Below are positions 30,033 to 38,853 of a DNA stretch of 64,000 nt, piece after piece. Below the pieces are notes generated by a model. That model was not told the DNA's origin. It did no database searches and saw only the letters and a program-made list of their open reading frames with translations. Each line of letters opens with the position of its first letter. Within the stretch, counting starts at the first letter, position 1. The translations under genes and the position numbers were made by a program. Origin of the DNA: JAYRSJ01 sp041920215 (GTDB lineage Bacteria > Pseudomonadota > Gammaproteobacteria > Burkholderiales > Burkholderiaceae_C); the NCBI GenBank assembly GCA_041920215.1, contig JAYRSJ010000004.1:1-64000 (forward strand), in the 5' to 3' direction.

Positions 30033-31318
30033 GCAGCCATCTCCCCGGCCGGCGCAGTCGCGGCGCTTTCAAAAAAGTAGGCCACCCGTGTGCGGGGGCT
30101 CAGGTAGTCCAGCGAGGCCCGGGGCAGCAGATGCGGCTTGAGACTGCGCCTGATGCCCAGATCGGAATGTTCTTCCAGGTTCAGAATCAGCGCATCCTCG
30201 CGGGGCACCTTGGCGTCATGGACCATGACCTTGGGCTTCAGGGGTCGCGAGGAATTCACCGCCACCACCAGCGCATAGCGGTCATCGGTCAGCTGCACCG
30301 CCGAGCCCGGCGGGTAGACACCCATCATGCGTATGAACGCGTTCAGCATGGTCGCATCGAAGCGGTTGCGCCCCTGAGCAAACATCAGCGACAGCGCCTC
30401 GTGCGGCGTCATCGCCTTGGAGGCCAGCAGCGGATTGCACAGGCCGTCGAAACGGTTCACCAAGGCCACGATACGGGCTGCCGCACTCATGCGGTCGACA
30501 TTGATGCGCTGCGGAAAGCCGCTGCCATCGGCATTCTCGTGATGCTGGGCAATCACCAGCATGGGGCCGGCCGCCAAGCCCATCTGCTGGGCCAGCGCCA
30601 CGCCCTTGAGCACATGCTGCTGGTAGAGCTGCGTCTCAGCAACGGTGAAACTATCGTCACGGTTGCGCACCCGCGCCGGCAACTCGGTCTTGCCGATATC
30701 GTGCAGCAGCGAACCCACGCCCAGGTCCATCAGCTCATCGCGCCCCAGGCCGAAGGCGCGGCCCAGCAACAGGGAAATGATGGAGACATTGAGCGCATGG
30801 GCCGTGCCCCGATCGCCAGCGCCTTCGTTGAGCAGGCGGATATTGAGATCGCCCTCGATCAGCATCTTGTCCAGCAAGGCGCCCGTCAGTGCGATCGACT
30901 GGTCGCGAGCATTCTGCGGTTCGCGCGGCAAGACATCCATGACCTGGCGGAACGCCACGGCAGCCTCGCCGTACTGGCGCTCGCACAGCGCCAGCGCCTC
31001 GCGCTGGGCGGCCAGCGCCCGGCGGTGCGCCTCACGCGCCTGTTCCTCGGCGGACAGGGAGGTTTCGCCACCGCCGGCCGGCGCGCCGGCCGGCGGAGTC
31101 GCCGGCGGGGTTGCATCGGTCTGCAGATCGCTCTTGCCCGGGCTCCAGCGCACCTGCTTGAGGCCGAGGCGGCGCAGGATCAGCAGCTGGTCTTCCGAGC
31201 TGAGCTTGAAGCTGCTGAGCGGGAAGGGATGCGACATCCAGCCCAGGTCAAGATGAATGAACATCCCCACCTTCAACTGGCTGACATCGATCAACGGATC
31301 TGAAGACCTGTCCTTCAT
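30029..31318 (-). CDS. HD-GYP c-di-GMP phosphodiesterase
   Basis: The 429-residue product has an N-terminal domain of about 150 residues like the DUF3391 regions seen in such proteins (DVSQLKVGMFIHLDLGW). A HD-GYP domain follows (about 165-350), with SLLHDIGKTELPAR and HHENADGSGFP; the last motif has Phe where GYP has Tyr. The metal ligands look intact. I chose ATG 31318, with AGGA 5 nt upstream; the frame to 31438 has no family support. Its stop overlaps the start of a GGDEF-EAL gene, so the two c-di-GMP proteins form one transcription unit. Confidence 0.9.
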   Translation of the reverse strand: MKDRSSDPLIDVSQLKVGMFIHLDLGWMSHPFPLSSFKLSSEDQLLILRRLGLKQVRWSPGKSDLQTDATPPATPPAGAPAGGGETSLSAEEQAREAHRRALAAQREALALCERQYGEAAVAFRQVMDVLPREPQNARDQSIALTGALLDKMLIEGDLNIRLLNEGAGDRGTAHALNVSIISLLLGRAFGLGRDELMDLGVGSLLHDIGKTELPARVRNRDDSFTVAETQLYQQHVLKGVALAQQMGLAAGPMLVIAQHHENADGSGFPQRINVDRMSAAARIVALVNRFDGLCNPLLASKAMTPHEALSLMFAQGRNRFDATMLNAFIRMMGVYPPGSAVQLTDDRYALVVAVNSSRPLKPKVMVHDAKVPREDALILNLEEHSDLGIRRSLKPHLLPRASLDYLSPRTRVAYFFESAATAPAGEMAA

Positions 31319-31447
31319 GTGTTTCCTACGCCCTTCTTTTGAGGCGCCCTCGTCACCAGCATCGGCAGGCATTCTTGGCAACTTGAGGGTATTACGCCCT
31401 CTGACGCAACTGCGCATTGTTTGCGTGCGAATTGTCACGGCAATTAC

Positions 31448-31513
31448 TTGACCTCAGCAAAAGCTGACGCGATAGTTGTTTCTTATAAGAACTGTTGTTC
31501 TTAAAACGAACAA
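31448..31513 (+). promoter_or_regulatory. Promoter and two palindromes upstream of the thiolase gene
   Basis: On the plus strand TTGACC (31448-31453) is followed by a 17-bp spacer and GATAGT (31471-31476). Just downstream lie two palindromes: TTCTTATAAGAA (31480-31491, perfect) and TTGTTC-n7-GAACAA (31495-31513). Placed at about +1 to +30, they look like repressor operators. The rest of the 31319-31595 divergent region shows no gene. Confidence 0.45.
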
Positions 31514-31595
31514 TTGATCGGTAAATGGTGAATTAATTCGTCCAAGGCGACATTTGACACCACGCTCCCAGCCCCGCCTTTCTCTCGGAGACCCC

Positions 31596-32798
31596 ATGAA
31601 ACAAGCCTTTATTTGCGATGCCCAGCGCACACCTTTCGGCCGCTACGGTGGCGCCCTCGCCACGGTCCGCGCCGACGATCTCGGCGCCATACCGCTGCGA
31701 GCCCTGATGGGCCGCAATCCGGGTGTCGATTGGGAGGCCCTCGACGATCTGCTCTACGGCTGCGCCAATCAGGCCGGCGAAGACAACCGCAACGTCGCCC
31801 GCATGGCTGGCCTGCTGGCGGGTCTGCCCATCGCCGTGCCCGGCGCCACCATCAACCGGCTGTGCGGCTCCGGCATGGATGCGGTCGGCAGCGCAGCGCG
31901 CGCCCTGCGCAGTGGCGAAGCACAGCTGATGATTGCCGGCGGGGTTGAAAGCATGAGCCGGGCACCTTTTGTGATGCCCAAGGCCGAGGCTGCGTTCTCG
32001 CGGGCCAACGCCGTCTATGACACCACCATAGGGTGGCGCTTCGTGAACAAGCTGATGAAGGAACGCTATGGCGTCGACTCCATGCCCGAGACCGCCGAGA
32101 ACGTGGCCAGCCAGTTCGGCATCGCTCGGGAGGCGCAGGACCGCATGGCGCTCGCCAGCCAGCTCAAGGCGGTGCAGGCCCAGCAGTCCGGCGCCTTCGC
32201 CGACGAACTGTGCCCGGTGACGATTGCGCAGAAGAAGGGGGAGCCCCTGCTGGTCGAGCGTGACGAACACCCGCGCCAGACCAGTCTCGAAGCCCTCGCC
32301 AAGCTCAAGGGCGTGGTCCGCCCCGACGGCACAGTCACCGCCGGCAATGCCTCGGGTGTCAACGACGGGGCCTGCGCGCTGCTGCTGGCCACCGAGCAGG
32401 CCGCCGGGCGTCACGGACTCAAGCCACTGGCGCGGGTGGTAGGCATGGCTTCGGCTGGAGTCGAGCCCCGCATCATGGGCATTGGCCCCGCGCCCGCCAG
32501 CCTGAAGGTCCTGGACCAGACCGGTCTGCGCCTGGAGCAGATGGATGTCATCGAGCTGAACGAAGCCTTCGCGGCCCAGGGACTGGCCGTGCTGCGCCAG
32601 CTCGGACTGCCCGACGATGATGCGCGCGTCAACCCGAACGGTGGCGCCATCGCCCTGGGTCACCCGCTGGGTGCCAGCGGCGCCCGACTGGTGATGACGG
32701 CGGCCTACCAGCTGCGCCGCAGCGGCGGACGCTACGCCCTGTGCACCATGTGCATAGGCGTGGGCCAGGGCATCGCGCTGATCATTGAACGGGTCTGA
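31596..32798 (+). CDS. pcaF: Acetyl-CoA acyltransferase, 3-oxoadipyl-CoA thiolase-like
   Basis: The 400-residue thiolase has Cys90 (INRLCGSGMD), the His in GGAIALGHPLGASGARL near 356 and Cys386 in CTMCIGVGQG. The N-terminal AFICDAQRTPFGRYGGALATVRADDLGA resembles PcaF/PaaJ enzymes, which split 3-oxoadipyl-CoA to succinyl-CoA and acetyl-CoA. I assign it by resemblance only, since no other pca gene is present. The start is ATG 31596. An IclR-type regulator gene downstream (33213) is consistent with aromatic catabolism control. Confidence 0.85.
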   Translation: MKQAFICDAQRTPFGRYGGALATVRADDLGAIPLRALMGRNPGVDWEALDDLLYGCANQAGEDNRNVARMAGLLAGLPIAVPGATINRLCGSGMDAVGSAARALRSGEAQLMIAGGVESMSRAPFVMPKAEAAFSRANAVYDTTIGWRFVNKLMKERYGVDSMPETAENVASQFGIAREAQDRMALASQLKAVQAQQSGAFADELCPVTIAQKKGEPLLVERDEHPRQTSLEALAKLKGVVRPDGTVTAGNASGVNDGACALLLATEQAAGRHGLKPLARVVGMASAGVEPRIMGIGPAPASLKVLDQTGLRLEQMDVIELNEAFAAQGLAVLRQLGLPDDDARVNPNGGAIALGHPLGASGARLVMTAAYQLRRSGGRYALCTMCIGVGQGIALIIERV

Positions 32799-33212
32799 GC
32801 TGGACGACCACCAGCCATGACAAAAGCTCACCACCCAGTGAGAAAACGTCATAGCCCCCGTCAGGCAGGGGAAAGCGCCCACATGGGATACTGGATCCAG
32901 AACTAACGATCTGATACAGCTGGCGTGCATAGTCCTGCGGCGGACTTCCTCCAAGGCAGGGCGATGCACACCGAGCACCGCCAGGCTTATCGCGCTTTCG
33001 CACAAAAAGTCCAGCCCTCGCCCCGCCACACCGCACACCAGCTGCGCCAGCAGCCGTGGGGGGGCGATCAGCCCGAATGCACCGAAATTGTGCATTCATG
33101 TGCGAATAGCGCTCATATGTCGGATGTCCATCAGGACAAGGGGCGGGGGCTCTCCCTATAGTGAATGTTTTCCGGACAGCGCCTGCCGAACGGGCGCAAA
33201 TCGCACAAAACC
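32799..33212 (+). promoter_or_regulatory. Intergenic region upstream of the IclR-type gene, with 10-bp direct repeats
   Basis: This 414-base stretch holds no supported gene. It carries two direct copies of TGTGC at exact 10-bp spacing (33089-33098 and 33099-33108), an inverted copy of the motif TTCGCACA (32997-33004 against TGTGCGAA at 33099-33106), TCGCACA again at 33201, and an inverted repeat TGTCC-ATCA-GGACA (33125-33138). PcaU/PobR-type IclR regulators are known to bind 10-bp repeats in direct and inverted arrangement, so this is a candidate autoregulatory operator. It is not proven. Confidence 0.4.
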
Positions 33213-34043
33213 ATGTCAGCAGCCCGCGCCCTCGACGATCTCACCGCCCTTGCCGCCCCCAGCCCCTCCATGGCTGCCGCCAGCACCGCCCCGCTGAAAC
33301 GGGATCTGGTGGCCGGGCTGGAAAAGGGGCTGGCCGTCATCGAAGCCTTCGATCAGGAGCGGCCGCGCCTGACGATCAGCGAGGTGGCGGCACGCACCGG
33401 CCTGACCCGCGCGGCCGCGCGCCGCTACCTGCTGACCCTGACGCATCTGGGCTTTGTCTCGCAGGACCGCAAGATGTTCGCGCTGACGCCCAAGGTCTTG
33501 CGCCTGGGCCAGAGCTATATGCATTCGGCGCGCCTGCCGCGTATCGTTGAGCCCGAGTTGCACAAGCTGGCCTTCGCGATGAAGGAGGCCAGTTCGGCCG
33601 GCGTGCTGGACGGCAACGACGTCATCTGCATCGCAGCCACCACGGCCGGCCGCGTGGTCTCGCCCACCCTGCAGCCCGGCACCCGGGTGCCGGCAAGCTG
33701 CACCGGCAATGGCCGCATCCTGCTGGCCGCCCTGCCGCCCGAGGAACTCGACGGCTGGATTGCCCGCCAACAACTGGTGGCCCTGACCCCGCACACCATC
33801 ATCCAGCCCGAGCGGCTGCGCGGCGAGATCGCGCGGGTGCGCTCGCTGGGCTATGCCCTGGTCGACCAGGAACTGGAGCCGGGGCTGCGCACCGTGGCCG
33901 TGCCCTTGAAGAACTATCGTGGCGATGTGGTGGCCGCGATGAACATCAGCGTCCACGCCTCGCGCATGAGCATGGAGCAGCTGGTGGAGCAATGCCTGCC
34001 GCCGCTGCTGCAGGCTCAGGCCCATCTGCGCATGCTGCTCTGA
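33213..34043 (+). CDS. IclR-family transcriptional regulator, PcaR/PobR-like
   Basis: The product has an N-terminal winged HTH after a short Ala-rich leader (ISEVAARTGLTRAAARRYLLTL) and an effector-binding C-terminal domain with ASSAGVLDGNDVICIA and VPASCTGNGRILLA. This subset of IclR proteins governs aromatic catabolism in Burkholderiales. I use MSAARAL at 33213 (276 residues); ATG 33165 would add 16 residues and has no better ribosome-binding site. It could control the thiolase gene upstream (31596-32798). Confidence 0.88.
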   Translation: MSAARALDDLTALAAPSPSMAAASTAPLKRDLVAGLEKGLAVIEAFDQERPRLTISEVAARTGLTRAAARRYLLTLTHLGFVSQDRKMFALTPKVLRLGQSYMHSARLPRIVEPELHKLAFAMKEASSAGVLDGNDVICIAATTAGRVVSPTLQPGTRVPASCTGNGRILLAALPPEELDGWIARQQLVALTPHTIIQPERLRGEIARVRSLGYALVDQELEPGLRTVAVPLKNYRGDVVAAMNISVHASRMSMEQLVEQCLPPLLQAQAHLRMLL

Positions 34044-34070
34044 TGGGCCGGATCCCTTGACTCCCGCCGC

Positions 34071-35546
<1,476 letters not shown>

Positions 35547-35583
35547 CTCGGGTCTCCGGCTTGTGGCGGGCGGGGACAGGAGT

Positions 35584-36459
35584 TTATGCCTTCGGCCTGA
35601 AGCGCTCCGCCAGCCAGCTCTCCAGCTGGGCGAAGACCTGCTCGCGCTCCGGCTCGTTGAAAATCTCGTGATACAGGGCCTCGTAGCAGCGCCGCTGCAC
35701 CACGGTGGCCGGCGCCTGTGCGGCAAAGGCCTCGCTGCCCGAGGGGTCCACGCATTCATCGCTGCCCGCCCACATCAGCAGCGTGGGCACGACCCAGTCC
35801 TGCGCGTGGGCCAGCACCTCCTCGCCACTGTCGACGATCATGCGCACCAGGCTGGGCGTGATGCGGTCGTGCACCAGCGGATCAGCCTTGTAGGCCCGCA
35901 CCACCGCCTCGTCGCGCGAGATCCAGGTCGGCTTCAGCCCGTTGCCCAGGGCCAGATGGGGCGCCAGCGGCAGGGCCAGGCTCAGCAGCAGGCGCTGCAG
36001 GCCTGACATGCCCGGGTCCAGGGCCGGCGAGCTCAGTACCAGCGCATCGACCGGTCTGAACCAGGCCGGCAGCACGCCGCCACTGCTGGCCGAGAGGCCG
36101 CCAGCCACGAAGCGGGCAGCGATCAGGCCGCCCATGCTGTGGCCCAGCAGCACCAGGGGGCCGGCGCCCAGCCGCTCGTCGCGGCGCAGCTCGTCGATCA
36201 CCAGGGCCAGGTCCTGCAGCAGGCGCTCGCCATGCGGCACATCGCCGCGTGCGCCGCCCGAGGCGCCATGGCCGCGCTGGTCATGGCCCACCACATGCCA
36301 GCCCCATTGGTTGAGGCGCCCGGCCAGCGCTTCATAGCGGCCGATATGTTCGCCCAGGCCATGGACCAGCAGCACCGTGCCGCGCGGCGGATCCATGCCG
36401 GTCTTGCTCCACTGCCGCCAGTGCAGGGGCACGCCATCATCTGTTCTCAGAGTACGCAT
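35584..36459 (-). CDS. Alpha/beta hydrolase, monoacylglycerol lipase-like
   Basis: This 291-residue protein has LLVHGLGEHIGRYEALAGRL (oxyanion region), the nucleophile motif LGHSMGG, and later Asp and His residues (WAGSDECVDP and YEALYHEIFNE) in the order of lysophospholipase/monoacylglycerol lipases. No signal peptide is visible, so it is probably cytoplasmic. It is encoded on the minus strand 38 nt upstream of the M20 peptidase gene. The specific lipid is unknown. Confidence 0.9.
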   Translation of the reverse strand: MRTLRTDDGVPLHWRQWSKTGMDPPRGTVLLVHGLGEHIGRYEALAGRLNQWGWHVVGHDQRGHGASGGARGDVPHGERLLQDLALVIDELRRDERLGAGPLVLLGHSMGGLIAARFVAGGLSASSGGVLPAWFRPVDALVLSSPALDPGMSGLQRLLLSLALPLAPHLALGNGLKPTWISRDEAVVRAYKADPLVHDRITPSLVRMIVDSGEEVLAHAQDWVVPTLLMWAGSDECVDPSGSEAFAAQAPATVVQRRCYEALYHEIFNEPEREQVFAQLESWLAERFRPKA

Positions 36460-36601
36460 GCCGGCCAGTGTAGGCAGGGCCTGCGCGCGACCGTCCAAGG
36501 GCTTCCCCGCTCGGTAAAAGTACGCAAGCCTGCGTCGCCGGCCGGACAGCGCAAACGCGTCCCCTGAGTAAGCTACGCGGCATTGCACGGGAGAACCTCC
36601 G

Positions 36602-37432
36602 ATGAACGACTTCTTCAGCCTGACCCTCAACCCGCAGGGCATCGCCCATCTGCAGCTCAATCGCCCCGAGCGCATGAACACCATGGCGCCCCCCTTCTTC
36701 CCGGCGCTGCGCGACGCGGTGCGCGGGCTGCACGACAGCGGCAGCACCCGGGTGCTGGTGATCAGCTCCAGCGGCAAGCATTTCAGCGCCGGCATGGACC
36801 TGACGACCTTCGCCGGCCAGGGCGCGATTCTGGACACCCGCAGCCCGCGCAGCCGCCTGGCCTTCCAGGATTCGCTGCGCCGGCTGATGGACTGCTTCAC
36901 CGTGCTGGACGAGGCCCGCTTCCCGGTGCTGTGCGCGGTGCAGGGCGGCTGCATAGGCGGCGCGCTGGACCTGGCGGCGGCCTGCGATATGCGCTTCTGC
37001 ACGGCCGACGCCTTCTTCTGCCTGCAGGAGATCAATATCGGCATGGCCGCCGACCTGGGCGTGCTGCAGCGCCTGCAGCAGCTGATGCCGGCCGGCCTGG
37101 CCCGCCAGCTGGCCTATACCGGCGAGCGCCTGAGCGCCGAGCGCTCACTCGCGAGCGGCCTGGTCAATGCGGTGCTGCCCGACGCCGAGGCCCTGCTGGC
37201 TCATGTGATGAGCCTGGCGGCCGAGATCGCCGGCAAGTCGCCACTGGCCCTGGCCGCCAGCAAGCTGGCGCTGAACCATGCGCGCGACCATGGGGTGGCG
37301 GCCTCGCTGGCCCAGATGAGCCTGCTGCAGAGCGCGGTCTTCGACACCGAGGAGATGGCCCAGGCGATCAGCGCCTGGCAGCGCAAGAGCGCGGCCGACT
37401 TCGCGCCGCTGAGCCCGGTGGCCGGGCTCTGA
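36602..37432 (+). CDS. Enoyl-CoA hydratase/isomerase (crotonase) family protein
   Basis: The 276-residue product has the crotonase fold: NRPERMNTMAPPFF, ISSSGKHFSAGMDLTTF (first oxyanion hole) and VQGGCIGGALDLAAACDMRF (second oxyanion hole), with a Glu in QEINIGMAADLGVLQRL. This matches dienoyl-CoA isomerase-like members (AADLG), rather than the standard EGG hydratase motif. I therefore favour a delta(3,5)-delta(2,4)-dienoyl-CoA isomerase role, but this is not certain. It is divergent from the lipase gene at 35584-36459. Confidence 0.88.
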   Translation: MNDFFSLTLNPQGIAHLQLNRPERMNTMAPPFFPALRDAVRGLHDSGSTRVLVISSSGKHFSAGMDLTTFAGQGAILDTRSPRSRLAFQDSLRRLMDCFTVLDEARFPVLCAVQGGCIGGALDLAAACDMRFCTADAFFCLQEINIGMAADLGVLQRLQQLMPAGLARQLAYTGERLSAERSLASGLVNAVLPDAEALLAHVMSLAAEIAGKSPLALAASKLALNHARDHGVAASLAQMSLLQSAVFDTEEMAQAISAWQRKSAADFAPLSPVAGL

Positions 37433-37508
37433 GCCGGGCCGGCGCAGCCGAAACGCCTCGTTACACTGTGCGCCGCCCCGTGTCACCACCGCCCCTGCCA
37501 CACCGCCG

Positions 37509-38849
37509 ATGAGACTGCTACGCCTCCTGATACTCACCAGCCTCGCTCTGCTGCTGGGTGCTTGCAGCAGCACCAAGTACACGGTGGACGACGGCCGCAG
37601 GCTGGACCCGCAGCTGCTGGCCCAGATGCAGGCCTATGGTGCCGGCGAGCGGGCGCTGCGGCCTGCCATCGTGCGCAGCGCGGCGCTCAACGATGCCGAT
37701 TGCGACAAACAGTGGGAGTTGCCCTTTGCCGTCGCCACCAGCCAGGACTGGAGCGAGGACGAGCGGGTGGCCTGGGTGCGCGCCCTTGGCGTGGACGAAC
37801 GCCTGACCGTGGTGGCCGCCGCGCCCGGCAGCCCGCTGCGCCAGGGCGAGCGCATCGTGACGATTGCCGGCGGCAGCAGCAGCAATGCCGAGCAGATGCT
37901 GGAATACCTGGCCAAGATGCGCGAGGACGGCAGACCCTTCAGCGTGGTTACCGCCGAGCAGCGCCGGGTCACCGTGCAGCCCTTCCAGCTGTGCCGCGGC
38001 TATGCGCGCCTGGCCCCGCCCAACACACCCAAGCTGCAGGACTACCACTGGCTGCTGAGCTTCCACCCGCTGGAGCTGGCCGAGGCCGCGCCCAGCGAGG
38101 ACGAGGCGCTGTGGGTGGTGCTGTGGACCCAGGGCCTGTCGGAAGAAGGCGGGGCGCGCATGAAGACCTATCACTATGGCAGCCAGATCGCCGGCACGCT
38201 GTACAACCTGGCCACGCTGGCCTCGGGCCTGAAGGGTGCCGCGCTGGCCGCCGACGCGGCGCTCAAGGTCGCCAAGAATGCCGCCGCCTCGGTCGCGACC
38301 GATGTGCTGAAGCAGCAGCTGATCGAGCAGGGGCGTCGGCTGGCGATGCAGCATCTGCGCGACGGCCTGGCCGACGCCGCCCAGCAGGTGGGCCGCGCCC
38401 AGGTGCTGGATGCCATGCAGGCGGCGGCGGCCAACCGCGGTTCGCTGAGCGGCATCGCCCGCATCGGTGCCACCGTGTTCGACCAGGCCGATGCCTGGGC
38501 CTTCGAGCGTGCCTCCCGGCTGGGCGCCGACCCGCTGGCCGCCTTCACGCTGCACCAGAAGATGATCGAGCGCCGCCTCACCGGCAATGCCTTTCTGTTC
38601 GACGCCGAGCGCCTGGCCGAGCTGAACAAGCGGGCCCGCAGCCAGGGGCTGGAGGAGCGGGTGCTGGCGATACTGAACGGCTTCAAGCCCGACGAGCTGC
38701 TGTTTGCCATCGGTGCGATGCCGCTGGCCTCGGCACCCGAGCAGTTTTCCTTCGAGGACGCCAGCGATCCGGGCCAGGCCCGTTTCGCCCGCGGCCTGAT
38801 CGACGCCATGCTGGAAATTCCCGCCGAATCGGCGGCACGCAAGCCCTGA
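37509..38849 (+). CDS. Lipoprotein resembling an inactive M48 peptidase
   Basis: The 446-residue product begins with a lipoprotein signal (LLLGAC, Cys19). A PDZ-like part (about 90-150, GVDERLTVVAAAPGSPLRQGER...) and a region laid out like an M48 metallopeptidase follow. In M48 the zinc motif after DDELAxVL is HExxH. Here the aligned stretch reads DEALWVVLWTQGLS, with no His pair. The third ligand region reads LGADPLAAF instead of EADxxA. All metal ligands I could align are lost, so a proteolytic role is unlikely. A helical, Ala-rich segment (about 230-300) is present. A MORN-repeat gene follows after 4 nt, so the two probably work together. Confidence 0.6.
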   Translation: MRLLRLLILTSLALLLGACSSTKYTVDDGRRLDPQLLAQMQAYGAGERALRPAIVRSAALNDADCDKQWELPFAVATSQDWSEDERVAWVRALGVDERLTVVAAAPGSPLRQGERIVTIAGGSSSNAEQMLEYLAKMREDGRPFSVVTAEQRRVTVQPFQLCRGYARLAPPNTPKLQDYHWLLSFHPLELAEAAPSEDEALWVVLWTQGLSEEGGARMKTYHYGSQIAGTLYNLATLASGLKGAALAADAALKVAKNAAASVATDVLKQQLIEQGRRLAMQHLRDGLADAAQQVGRAQVLDAMQAAAANRGSLSGIARIGATVFDQADAWAFERASRLGADPLAAFTLHQKMIERRLTGNAFLFDAERLAELNKRARSQGLEERVLAILNGFKPDELLFAIGAMPLASAPEQFSFEDASDPGQARFARGLIDAMLEIPAESAARKP

Positions 38850-38853
38850 GTCC

